Below are positions 1 through 10,500 of a DNA stretch of 22,590 nucleotides, piece by piece. Source of the DNA: Silene noctiflora (Eukaryota; Streptophyta; Magnoliopsida; Caryophyllales; Caryophyllaceae); the NCBI GenBank assembly GCA_009801015.1, contig VHZZ01000005.1, positions 384,075 through 406,664 of the forward strand, given 5' to 3'. The translations under genes and the position numbers were made by a program. How positions within the stretch are numbered: the first letter of the stretch is position 1; each line of letters starts with the position of its first letter. The notes under the pieces were generated by a model. The model had not been told where the DNA came from. It saw only the letters and a program-made list of their open reading frames with translations, and searched no databases.

Positions 1-135
1 TAAGATGACAAGTGGACTAAATTGAATGTGAAAGATCAAATTACTCATCAAATGCAATCCTAAAATAGAAAGGACAACAATTAACTGAGACACCCTCAAA
101 TGGAAAAGGACAACAAATAACCGAGATGGAGGGAG
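1..135. mobile_element. Stowaway-type MITE, 3' portion (cut by the window edge)
   Basis: The body (AAGATGACAAGTGGA..., AATAGAAAGGACAACAA) matches the complete element at 204-409 closely. It ends GGAGGGAG followed by TA. The left part lies outside the window. Confidence 0.8.
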
Positions 136-203
136 TACTTTTTTTTAGTCAAAAAAAAGTTTGGATGTTCTTTTTAATCTCAAAATTTTGTTATTTTGTG
201 TTA

Positions 204-409
204 CTCCCTTTGTGCCGTTCATTTGTTGTCCTTTGATTTTAGCCGATCAAGGAAAGATTAGAGAGAGCCAATTATAAGATGACAAGTGGAGTAAAATGAA
301 TGTGTATGATCAAATTACTCATCAAATGCAATCCTAAAATAGAAAGGACAACAATTGACTGAGACTCTCCAAAATGAAAAAGGACAACAAATGACCGGGA
401 CGGAGGGAG
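204..409. mobile_element. Complete Stowaway-type MITE (206 bp) with TA target duplication
   Basis: The left end CTCCCTTTGTGCCGTTCATT and the right end (reverse complement CTCCCTCCGTCCCGGTCATT) form inverted repeats of about 35 bp that continue into TGTTGTCCTTT. TA dinucleotides flank both sides (202-203, 410-411), as expected for Tc1/mariner-driven elements. It has no coding capacity. Confidence 0.9.
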
Positions 410-605
410 TATTATTTTTTATCATTTTTGGGTGGGTTTTTAACTCAGACGAGAAAAATGTCACTCGTCTGTAATATTCACATTTTATCGTACAATAAAT
501 TAATTCGTTTTAATTTACGAAAGGGTATTACCTGTTTGAAACGAGAATTTGTGTTTATAAAGAGATTTATATATTTGTAAATTAGAATGAAGGGAATCTT
601 GGTAG

Positions 606-631
606 ACCATCAATATATCATTATTGATGGT
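606..631. repeat. Short hairpin: 10-bp inverted repeat with a 6-base loop
   Basis: ACCATCAATA (606-615) and TATTGATGGT (622-631) are exact reverse complements. It sits 10 bases left of the MITE that starts at 642. The role is unknown. Confidence 0.5.
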
Positions 632-641
632 GTTTTTTATA

Positions 642-918
642 CTCCATTCGATCCAGATAAATGGTAGCATTTATCTAAAATGGACGATTTAGATCAATGG
701 TAACATATCTTATTTGACCTAAAAATGACTAAATTACCCTTATACCCCACTACCTATTTACATGTTTGTCGTTAAATAACCCACTACTCACTCACTCAAT
801 GTTTAATTACAAAATATATATATTATTCTTGAAAGCTTCCAACTTTACCCCTCATTTCTCCACCTTTTTTAAATAACTTTTTTTTCCTTATGTTACCATT
901 TATCTGGATCGGAGGGAG
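642..918. mobile_element. Second Stowaway-type MITE (277 bp), different internal sequence
   Basis: The left end CTCCATTCGATCCAGATAAA and the right end (reverse complement CTCCCTCCGATCCAGATAAA) form inverted repeats of about 27 bp running on into TGGTA. The left flank is TA; the right flank is AA, so the duplication has decayed. The interior is unrelated to the 204-409 element. Confidence 0.88.
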
Positions 919-2165
919 AAGCGTCAATGTATTTATCTTCATTCCACTAGTGAGATTTCAATTGACAAGAAATTTGATGATCCCAAAGTTGATCACTCTC
1001 TTATACACATTGAAGATTTTGTTACTCATAATTTAGCTACACAAATATATTTGTGCTTTAGTTAATTTTGTCTTCTTTTTTTTTTTTTTTTTTTTTATCC
1101 TTTATGATGGATATTTCAATAAAAGGTAAACAGGTTAATAATTGGGATGAAGAATGTAATAGTATAGTTAGTTTTATAATTCCTTTAAATACGTAATTTT
1201 ACATCTATCGAGTGTACTCTTAGACGGAAATGGCATGGATTATACCATATTCATGAGTAAAAATGTTCTATCATGGATTTGATTTGATATAATATGGTGG
1301 AGTAACATCATTTTAAACACATGAAAACTAATTAACAATAAAAAAATAAAAAAAAAATTGTTTTGGCATAATGGGCATGGTTAATAAAATGTTGGAACAC
1401 ATATAATATAATTTGCAAATAATTTTAAAGTGTGCTTAATTAAAACTAATTAAAAGATTCCACCTTAGTTGAGCTCTTTTTAAAATAGTTCAATTCGAAC
1501 TAGGGTTTCATAACTTAATTCAATTTACTTCTATTCAGTTCAGTTTAATTCATTTTTTACTTGTAAAATGTTCGGTTTGATTCTAAAGTGTTCAGTTTTA
1601 AAAGTTTTAGTCCAATAGAATGAGACCTAAATATAAACTCCGTGATATAAACAATTTGATCGTTTCAGTCTAAAAGAATGAGCCGAACCAATAATCCCTC
1701 CCATTTTCTATGTTTGACCGGTATTTCAGCATTTTTCTAAAATTTTCACCTTTTTTTTTTATAGTAGTATGTATTTTTGTAAAATTTACTCTATAATTAC
1801 CATGGAGGGGTAAAAAAAAAGAGCAAGAAAGAAATGGTCCAAAAGTCTGGTAAAGAGGGAGTCAGAATTAAGGTGAAGAATGGTTCACCAGGAAGAAGCC
1901 GTAATTGGCAGTGGTGGTCGGGACCAAAACAGTTTACCATTTTACAACGCGTATCACTCACGTTTCTCACACATTTCATCCCCATTTCGAGACGGGTCGG
2001 ATTCGGGTCGAGTATGCTCTTTAATCGGGTTACTTTGGTGATCTTTAATTAGACTTTGTATCCGTCTATTTTAATCATTTGTTTATATTTTATTACAATA
2101 TTATACAACTTGACCTAAGAGTGACACAACTAGATGATGATCGATCTATCTAAAGAAACCGGCCT
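919..2165. other. Intergenic, no supported gene
   Basis: AT-rich, with a 21-T run at 1076-1096. CAGTTTAATTC-like phrases near 1530-1660 recall the pentamer repeat at 4775-4830. A CTCCCATTTTCTATGTT phrase near 1696 could be a lone Stowaway end. The less AT-rich patch 1801-2050 has open frames of 62-72 codons on both strands, without recognisable motifs. Confidence 0.5.
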
Positions 2166-2174
2166 AACATTTAG

Positions 2175-2299
2175 CAGTTGGTCTTGCTTGTGACGGTCAC
2201 AAATTGTGACGGCACAATGTTATCACTTTAAGATAAAATGTAACCACCAATTTTCACATTTTCTCATTAAAATGGTCACATTTTGGGTCCGTCATGCCA
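2175..2299. mobile_element. Mutator-like MITE (125 bp) with a perfect 9-bp target duplication
   Basis: It is flanked by AACATTTAG at 2166-2174 and 2300-2308. The ends carry imperfect inverted repeats built on TGTGACGGTCACAAATTGTGAC (left) and ATGACGGACCCAAAATGTGAC (right, reverse-complemented). A 9-bp duplication is the known hallmark of Mutator-type transposition. Confidence 0.75.
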
Positions 2300-2414
2300 A
2301 ACATTTAGTTAATAACTTCACAATAAAATAGATAAAATCATAAATAAAAAAAACAATAAAATTACAAAATCAAAACTTAAAATGATCCAATAATTTGATA
2401 GATAATTAGTTTAA

Positions 2415-2592
2415 AATGTCCGTCACAAGCTAAGACGGATAGTGTCTCTCTCACAATAAGGCAAGTGAGAGGGCCATTGGGGGAGAAATAAAGCACATAC
2501 TTCATGGATAGTGCCACTTCCATATTGTGAGAATGACACTATCCATCTTCAGCTTGTGACGGATAATGTCCGTCCTCACTGAGAATTCGTGT
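2415..2592. mobile_element. GTGACGGATA-type MITE, left end truncated
   Basis: It contains GTCCGTCACAAGC on the left and GCTTGTGACGGATAATGTCC on the right, ending ATTCGTGT. The middle (GTGAGAGGGCCATTGGGGGAGAAA) matches the copy at 3303-3497. The outer left terminal repeat is missing and no flanking duplication is seen. Confidence 0.75.
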
Positions 2593-3294
2593 TAGTCTAT
2601 TCAAAAATACCTAGAGGCTAGGAAAGTACCAAAACAAGAAGGAGGCTCATTTTATGCACTCCTTCTGTCACCCAACCTTGTTTCAGTAACTTCATCATTA
2701 TCACCCTTTTATGTTTTTTTACCTTAAATAAATTTCTTTATTTCCATCAAATTTATTAGTAATTATGTAATCATGTTTTAGGAATCTTGCATAAAAGTCC
2801 TACTCGTTTCATATTAAAATATGAATGTCTTATTATGTTGTAGATCATCATAAATCAACTCGGTTCATCCCGTATAACGATATAAAAGTTGCGCCATTGA
2901 AATGGTTAAGAAAAATCGTATAAACAAAGCTAATTTGGCAGATCATAATAAAAAGTATTTAAAAAAAAATCACCTTTAGACGTAGTATTATATCTTATGA
3001 CGTGGTCTGATTTGTAACTCGATTTATATCTTAGGTTACTGATAACGCTAAGGATAAACGTATTCTATTACTCTTTTCTAAGGATTTTTGAGTGACAGAG
3101 TACATTTCGGTGTGACGATAACCACCAAATAATTAACCTCTTAATAAAATGATGATAAATGTTAGTATACTAGCTAGCTAGATAGTCTAGGGCTTGCTGA
3201 GTAACAGCTTGTTCATTTAAGGAATAGTGTCAAAAGGCTGCTTCATGTGCTACCTTTATAATCACTTTGAGGGGACCTTGTCACTATTTTGAAA
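2593..3294. other. Intergenic, nothing recognised
   Basis: AT-rich sequence without gene or element ends. There is a short CTAGCTAGCTAG run near 3170-3182. Confidence 0.5.
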
Positions 3295-3302
3295 GTAATA
3301 AT

Positions 3303-3497
3303 ACAAATCGTCTTCCTTGTTACGGACACTATCCGTCACAAGTTAAAGACGAATAGTGTCCCTCCCACAATAATGTAAGTGGGAGGGCAAGTGGGGGAGA
3401 AATGGAGCAACCAATGTATAGTGTCACTTGTATATTATGAGAGGGACATCTGTCTTCAGCTTGTGACGAATAATGTCCGTTTTCAATGAAAATTTGT
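3303..3497. mobile_element. GTGACGGATA-type MITE, most complete copy (195 bp)
   Basis: The ends are ACAAAT...ATTTGT with inner inverted arms ACGGACACTATCCGTCACAAG and, reverse-complemented, ACGGACATTATTCGTCACAAG. The flanks AGTAATAAT (3294-3302) and GGTAATAAT (3498-3506) agree at 8 of 9 positions. This suggests a 9-bp duplication and a Mutator-like origin. The flank is low complexity, which weakens the argument. Confidence 0.75.
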
Positions 3498-3506
3498 GGT
3501 AATAAT

Positions 3507-4700
3507 AATACACATATTCTAAATCATATCTTTTTTGAAAGGGATGTAAATCTCTATCTTTTACTATGAAATATTGCAATGCATGCCTCCTCCATCCACA
3601 ATATTAACTCGTTTCGAGGAACGATGAGTCGTTTTCTCGAGTTAATATATTTCGAAAACATACTACTAAGTTAATATAGGGAGAAAAGGTAATTTCAACC
3701 GGTGCTATGTTGTCATGACACCTTAATCTTAACCACTAGGTTAAGACATCTTCAATGATACGTAATTCTCTCTGGTAACGGTCTCTAAATAAAATTGTCC
3801 ACCAATTGCATGACTAAACCAACATATGCAAAATGAGATTGTGTGGGTTATCTATATTTTTAGGGGTAATATGACTTGTATGCTATATTATCCATTCTAC
3901 CCTTGTTCATTTGGTACCAATGACTAGAAATCAAGATAATATTGAAAGGATTAATTATCATAATATTTCCAAAGACTAGAAATCTAACAATCGAAACTTC
4001 GACCCTTCATTTTAACTGAAAATTACAAAAAAAATTACATAGTATAAAAGCCAAGTCATTTTAAGGCTTTTTATTGGCCGATGAATTTCTGAAATTTTGC
4101 TACATATGGGTCCCTCCATATTTTATGTATCATTTAATTACCCTCTCTCCTTTCTTCTACTTAATTCTGATTAATTTTATTTAAACTTCTCTTTTATACT
4201 ATGTAGATTTTATACTATGTAGATGTGTTAAAAAAAATTGTAAACGTCAAAATATCCGAAAATTCCAAAAAAAATGAATTAAATTGCAAAACGGGAATCA
4301 AAATGATAAATTACAAAAATTGAAAGTATGAGCTATATATTTTTTGATTGATGATATAACATATTAAAAATAAATTTTTTATTAGAATTAAATGAATAGT
4401 TTTCTTATAAAAATAGACCTTTATACAGTATAAGATCATATTCTTCTAAATTGTTACACATATTTGTCATTTAGTAAAAAAGTAATTACCTAATATACAG
4501 TAGATAACAAATGAATAATATATAAAAATAGATAACAAGTGACTGGGACGGCAGCAGTAGATTCATATTCATATTATAGTCGTATGAGCGTTTAGAACGG
4601 TGAGAATGTCGGTCCAATTGTAATTTGGCCAGATTAGGATTGTTGGTCACCATATTTTCGAGATAATATGTTGCTATGTACTACATTGAACATTTAATTA
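3507..4700. other. Intergenic; foldback and degraded repeats only
   Basis: It holds a palindrome at 3601-3648, a doubled 15-mer TTTATACTATGTAGA at 4193-4222, and a worn Stowaway right end near 4500-4557 (AGATAACAAGTGACTGGGACG, then TA). No supported gene. Confidence 0.5.
3601..3648. repeat. Foldback: 11-bp perfect arms with a nested weaker hairpin
   Basis: ATATTAACTCG (3601-3611) and CGAGTTAATAT (3638-3648) are exact reverse complements. Between them GAACGA and TCGTT pair around TGAG. CTCCTCCATCC just to the left and ATAGGGAGA to the right hint at an eroded Stowaway element. Confidence 0.5.
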
Positions 4701-4705
4701 TTATG

Positions 4706-4738
4706 ACCCGTGCATTTTCTGCACGGGTTTAAAACTAG
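4706..4738 (+). mobile_element. Helitron 3' terminus (hairpin plus CTAG before T)
   Basis: An 8-bp stem (CCCGTGCA / TGCACGGG, 4707-4727) is followed 11 bases later by CTAG and then T. This is the known 3' signature of plant Helitrons. I could not locate a convincing 5' TC end upstream, so only the terminus is called. Confidence 0.65.
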
Positions 4739-5230
4739 TAATCATATCTAAATTCCTGTTCTTTTGAACTGAAAAAGTTTGAACTGAACTGAACTGAATT
4801 GAATAGAGCTGAACTGAACTGAAAAGAGTTAAAATTAAATCCAAAAGAATGAAGCCTAACACTCTGATACAATCATATATCAAACCATTAAAAGCCGAGT
4901 CTGAGTAAAATAAGGAGCAAATAAGTAGTTGATGGTAGATGGTCACAAATCAAAAGTACAAGAAAAAGGAAGGAATTATTTTAGGGTAACTGTTAATTCT
5001 AACTTTATGCAACTTGTGTGAAAGCACATCTCATTTATTGTATTTATTTATCAAAAAATAGCAAATAAAAATCCTCCAATAAAAAACTTGCCTATATTTA
5101 TTTGTCCTCAAACACTTATATTCATTTGGCAACACAACAATAGTACCATCATCCCTTACATTTTGTCCTCTTCTTCCATTGTTAATTAAGATATGGGATC
5201 TGAACTGAGATATGCTCCCTAACTTAATTT
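4739..5230. other. Intergenic with an imperfect CTGAA pentamer array
   Basis: About 4775-4830 reads GAACTGAACTGAACTGAATTG and continues in the same pattern. A minus-strand open frame across it (4701-4946) is an artefact of the repeat. Nothing else is recognised. Confidence 0.5.
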
Positions 5231-5328
5231 ACCAAAATACCCTTTTATCCCAATTCAAAACTATCAAAATACCCTTTTTATTGTGGACCAAAAGTACCAA
5301 AATACCCTTTTCTTGTGGACCAAATCTA
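5231..5328. repeat. Three-unit minisatellite with CAAAATACCCTTTT core, about 33-bp period
   Basis: The core recurs at about 5231, 5264 and 5296, with TTGTGGACCAAA following the last two. A fourth copy of the core appears far away, at 5863. Confidence 0.6.
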
Positions 5329-5384
5329 ATTGGCAAAAACTTCTTGAGTTCTCATGATGTCCTCAATATTTTGATCACAAAAAA
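5296..5384 (+). repeat. Dispersed direct duplication, copy 1
   Basis: ACCAAAATACCCTT through TTGTGGACCAAAT to GATGTCCTCAATATTTTGATC is repeated at 5863-5940. The second copy carries small deletions, so the two differ in length (89 and 78 bp). Confidence 0.65.
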
Positions 5385-5862
5385 TACCCTTGCATTCCAA
5401 CTGAAATTGCAAGCTGGCTGGTCTTACTTAAGACGGGTATATCTGTTTTAAGTGAACATAGGACCTTGCAAAATTGATCTGCCCGAATGAACCGACCTGT
5501 ACCTGACCCAATACTCTAACCGAGAGACGTAAAATTGACTTGTAAACTGAATTGAGTTGATCAATATGACCTGACCCGAATGATTATTGTTGGAAACCAT
5601 CATTATCCCTAATTAACTTAATAATAACTAATCATAAAATGCTCCGGGCCCAAATTGACCCGATCCGACCCAATCTTACCCTAAATCTATTAAAACCCGA
5701 AATGACCCGACTGACACTTGACTTGATTAACCCATTTTGTCAGATGTAGACAAGAATTTGTCATTTTTTAGACATTCTATTTTTATCTCATCTGTTTATG
5801 TAACTCGTTCGCAGTTTTAGACATATATATCCGCTACTCCTGTTAATCAAGAATTTGTAATG

Positions 5863-5940
5863 ACCAAAATACCCTTGTGTTGTGGACCAAATTTTAACTG
5901 GCCAAACTTCTGATGATGTCCTCAATATTTTGATCACAAA
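5863..5940 (+). repeat. Dispersed direct duplication, copy 2
   Basis: It matches 5296-5384 apart from about 11 missing bases and a few substitutions. The 478 bp between the copies contains ACCCGA/GACCCGATCCGACCC phrases and no gene. Confidence 0.65.
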
Positions 5941-6351
5941 AGACAGCAGGTGAAGTATGGTCCTACAAATTTGTACAGTGTACTTTTGAGGGCTAAGATT
6001 TGTAGGTTAGAGCCATAAGATTAAATCTTGACCATCCATTTTTGTGACAAATCTGTAGGCTAAATATTCGATGTCTACCATAAATCTGTAAATTTTCTAG
6101 GTTTGGAATTCTTTTATTTTATTTTTATTAAATTGGGTCCACTATTTTTATGTGCATTTAGAGTTTGGAGACTGTCACTATTGCTAGAGAGTGATAAATT
6201 GTTCAACATTATTTGTTGGTTGCATTATATGTTGGGCTTTAGGTGGAAGTATTTTTATTAGTCTTTACTCTTTAATTAGGTTAATTATCACCTTTTTAGG
6301 GTAATAATAAGTAGTGCCATCCTCAAATCCTCATAAATTCGATATCGAGTG
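5941..6351. other. Intergenic, nothing recognised
   Basis: AT-rich, with small palindromes (TACAAATTTGTA near 5965, AAGATTAAATCTT near 6019). No gene or transposon ends. Confidence 0.45.
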
Positions 6352-6833
6352 TGACGGTATCTATCTCATTTCTGTATCCCATCTGGTGTCCACTTATCTT
6401 TGTCGTTTGAAACACTATCCATTTGATGCAACACCAGATAGGCAGATACTCAGATAGGACATGAAAATGGAACACCGAACACGAGATCCTCATAGCTAGC
6501 TAGATATCTGTCACGAGTTAGGATATCTAGATTCTTCGGTTAGGAAATTAGTCCGAATTTGACAATAGTCGATTAGTTTACCGGGTTAAATTATAGCGAA
6601 TGACGGTATCTATCTCATTTCTGTATCCCATACTTCTGAAACACTATCCATTTGATGCGGCACCAGATAGGCAGATATTCAGATAGGACACGAAAATGGA
6701 ACACCGAACACACAGGATCCTCATACCTAGATATCTGTCACGAGTTAAGATATCTAGATTCTTCGGTTAGGAAATTAGTCTGAATTTGACAATAATCGAT
6801 TAGTTTACCGGGTTAAATTATTGCGAATGACGG
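6352..6833 (+). repeat. Tandem duplication of a unit of about 249 bp
   Basis: Copy A is 6352-6600 and copy B 6601-6827; the TGACGG unit start recurs a third time at 6828. The copies share long identical blocks (TCTGTATCCCAT, AACACTATCCATTTGATGC, ATTCTTCGGTTAGGAAATTAG) with scattered substitutions. Copy B lacks about 20 bp after TATCCCAT. No coding frame is preserved. Confidence 0.9.
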
Positions 6834-7253
6834 AGAAGTGTTGTAAATTTGTTGAATACAAGAATTGATCACTCCATTGGAGCCAATAAATATGATCAAA
6901 CACCAAAGCAAGAAAAAGCCAAAAGGGTTGATGTGTAGAACATGAAGCATGGTTCCATACCTTCAAATAGATTTTTCAGTTGTAAATCTTCGACTTCTGG
7001 ATTCTGGGCCATGTGATGTAAGAAGGATTAGGTGACAGAATTGGTCCCAAATTTTTTTTTTCATGCTTTTTTCTTTCACCAATAAGCGCGTGATCTCTTT
7101 TATCAGTTGCGAGGTAAGCTCGAGAATAGCCTGAGCTTGATATCAAAGCTAAACTGTATAGTCCAGGGTTCACAAAATCTTTGCTTCTCATCATTTTACA
7201 TTGAAAAATTACACGATTCGACGTACAGGGATCGTATCCATCCCGTAATCAAG
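6834..7253. other. Region 3' of the kinase gene, nothing recognised
   Basis: It lies beyond the proposed polyadenylation signal. Overlapping open frames on both strands near 6976-7394 lack domains or start context. Confidence 0.45.
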
Positions 7254-7259
7254 TTTATT
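7254..7259 (-). terminator. Polyadenylation signal of the ADCK2-like kinase gene
   Basis: A canonical AATAAA on the minus strand, about 125 bases past the TGA stop. It is the first such hexamer I see downstream. Assignment is by position only. Confidence 0.5.
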
Positions 7260-7383
7260 GTGTCCATCAGCGCATCGTATTCTACGGGAGTATATTTGAA
7301 AAGAGAAATCTGTAACTCTTGTCAAAAACTGAATTGTACAGTTGTACCTGAAGTATACAAGTGAAAGAAGAGTTGAAATCGGA

Positions 7384-7503
7384 TCAGGGAGCAACCAGAC
7401 CTTCTAATGTGTAACTTAGGGACTCGGCCCAATCCACCTTGAACATCATCGCTTTCAGCGTGTCCAATACATTATATTCTGGATCCAGTTTTCGTTGCCA
7501 TCC
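7384..7503 (-). CDS. Exon 5 of the ADCK2-like kinase (C-terminus and stop)
   Basis: The acceptor is TGATTTGCAG ending at 7504. It encodes 39 residues starting GWQRKLDP and ending EGLVAP, followed by TGA at 7386-7384. The join VLE-GWQRKLDP matches the usual C-terminal tail of plant members as I recall it. Confidence 0.88.
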   Translation of the reverse strand, partial: GWQRKLDPEYNVLDTLKAMMFKVDWAESLSYTLEGLVAP

Positions 7504-10500
7504 CTGCAAATCACGGCCAAGAACATCACGACATTTGAGCATGCATATGTGAATTACCGAAGCAAGTTCAGTCCACAACTCAGAATATTCGCCCATGCTA
7601 ATAGCCAAACACGATATCATTGCATAAGAGATTATTACATGACAGCTAGCCTATGTTAAACTTGGGTGCGGATGTTGGAAAAATGGAAACGGGTACATAT
7701 CCAAGTTCAAATCTTCATGACTCAACTATTGAGAGACAAGACACCTTTCCCAAAATGAGGATACGTGTAGGTGAAGCGTCTTCCGATAAAAAAAGGAATT
7801 GAAAATTGGACAAATGGAGTCTTTAAAGTGAAATGGATGGATGTTTGGAGAAATAAGGCCTAAAATAGTTTTTAAACAAGCCACACTAGGTGCTTTATAT
7901 TGGGAGACTGTCTTTCCAATCTTAGTAGGGGTTCTAGATTGGGAGAAGAAGAGACGAAAAAATGTCGGGTAAGAATTTGATACTCATATCCTTCCCAAAA
8001 CTGAAAAGTCGGAGTATCATACTGAGCTAGCTAAACTAGTAAAGTCACTAAGCGGTGAAACTCAAAATTTGAGTGTTAAGAACTTGTCGGCTGCGAAACT
8101 GCCATTGGCTGTCCCTTAACACAGCGAGAAAAATATACATTGAGACTAGTATATGCTAGTGAGCATTCATGAGAATAAAGGAGGGCAGCAAATACCTCAA
8201 GAACCATGGTGGTTACCATCACAGTACAAACATTTCCGTCGATGTTGACTTTATGATGTCGAACTAACTCCAGTAGTTGCTGCATGCAATCAGCTGCATG
8301 AAGAGTATCCCCTTCCGGTGACCGCCATAAACTGAATTGCTTTTCCACTTCCTGTCATACCAAATTGTTGAAATATGAAACTACTGATGAGAAAGAACCA
8401 AAAGATATATGATTTCTTCAATATTTCCTCAGATCTCCGGCTAGCAAACAAAGAGATTTATCATCAAAGTTCAAACGCCATTCCAAGCAGCTAATATGCA
8501 AATTGCAAAGGACATTCTAAAACCGAGGCTGATATGAACGGAGAAATACAATAGGGAACCCACAACAATGAACTTACTGTAGAATAATGTAGACGAACGA
8601 ACATTATACACATGTAAGGGTACATTATCAGTGTTCTCCGACATCCTTATACTACTTAGTAGTTAGTACATGAATATCACATACATGTACACCAAGATGC
8701 AAACTCCTAACATTCTCATGAATCCATCAATTAATAGTTAATAATTCATTGATTTCTCAACACAATAACACATACATTTCCATGCAAGTGCAAAACATTA
8801 TAGATGGGAAGTACCTTGATAAAAGCCCCAGGGTTAGGGCAGTTTTGCCGTTTTGATAATCGTAGAGTGCATCGAGCAGCAGTGCTGCCATCTCTAAGGG
8901 CAACAGCCTTGAAAAAATCCAGCATGTTAGTCCTATCTTTCTTAGAAAGTTCAGCAGTCATGCCCACATCAAGAAATATCACATGAGGTCGTGATTCAAA
9001 GAGCTGTTTCTTTGGGCTTCTCTGACTTAGCCGAACAAGTATATTTCCAGGATGCATGTCAGCGTGGATAAAATTGTCGACCTGCAGATAGAGCTTAATT
9101 CTTTTAAACAATACACAAGTACTAGTAACAAAGAAAAAGACTTCAAGATAACCAGACAGACGTGGATCTCAAACTTCGTAGATAACAAGAATCAAACAAT
9201 GAGCAGAAGTCTTTCTATAGTTTTAATTTCTAAACTACAACATATGGATCGAAATATCGAATTGCCGACAACGTTACTCCGACACTCAGACATGGTTGTG
9301 AGGATAAAAAGAATCAAAATTCCATAACAGAATACACCAAAAATTAGTCTAAGAAACACACCTCTTACTCTAGCCTCACCTAAAACGGAATTACACCTAA
9401 GTGAAATACCACTGCCTCAAGCGAAAAGCGCGTCTTTACGAACACTGGGGCTTTCATAAAAAATTGCACTACCAATTGTGGTTGTGAATCGTGGTAGCAT
9501 ACTATGATGCTGTGAGGCGAAACAATGATACTATTGACTTCAGCTTGTTTTTGCACCCGTCATAAGTCCTATCAGTCTAGAATCATTGTGCCGGTTAGAT
9601 GGCATAGGCAATGACGGACTACACACTAGAATGGATGGGCGAGAAATTTTAAAAGAGTAATACGAGAAATTATATGTAGCCCTATGGGTTCACAAGAAAA
9701 CCTAGTGAACGTAGGAGCACCATCCAATAACTAAGATTACAAAACAGAAGTATTCATGAGAAATAGATGTATGCAATGGGTATTCGAAAAAATGTAACAA
9801 AGGTTTTAGTAGTCATACAAAATAATGAAATGGATCAGCAGTCCAGCACTGTCACGATGAATGAGTTCACACTGACCAGAAATCATGAAATGATTTTGGC
9901 AACAAAATTACAAAAATACGTCGATCTCAGACAAAACAAACATATGCACCAGCAGTTCACTGTCATGACGCAAAGAAATCACATTTACAAGAAAGCAGAC
10001 AATGAAATTAGCAACAAAATCATGCAGATTGCAGACACCTTATGTCAAGATAAAAGTTTACAACAACACTGGGAATTAGAATTGACAAGTAGACCAACCG
10101 GTTTAAAATAATGGAAATTGTTGATACTATTCAATAATTATTGAATTGAGGATCAGTTTGAAGCGGCGTTTGAAAGTATTACCCAAATTCTATACGTGTT
10201 TTTTGAATATTGGGATGGTTACTTGCAAGAATTATATAGGGGATCACTCTAAGACCAAGCAGATGTCCAATACCAAATTTCCATGCAAAAACAGGATTGA
10301 GGGAGTAGCATATGATAATTCAAGCACGAAGAATCAGGCGAAAAATGGCTTAATGATGATCAAGTTCATTACCAACTTGCCAGAATGAAAATTTTCTTGC
10401 TGTTAGAAGGAGAATAGCAAAGAAACATAAACTCATAACAAAAGCAATCTCAGAAATGCACGACATTATCATACTGGAAGCATTTTCAAAAGCATCTATT

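Noticed and set aside
1797-2052. Opposed 62- and 72-codon frames
   Set aside because: No domain, no convincing start context, and both strands are equally open.
3620-3660. Hammerhead-like GATGAG ... CGAAA in the foldback
   Set aside because: The required CTGATGA core reads ACGATGA and the stem geometry is wrong.
5296-5940. Solo or paired LTRs of a small retrotransposon
   Set aside because: The repeats are too short, lack TG...CA ends, and there is no primer-binding site or polypurine tract.
6352-6833. CRISPR-like array
   Set aside because: Only two long (about 249 bp) tandem units in a plant nuclear context; no short repeats with spacers.
9767-10111. 114-codon plus-strand frame
   Set aside because: It lies antisense inside intron 2 of the kinase gene and has no recognisable motifs.
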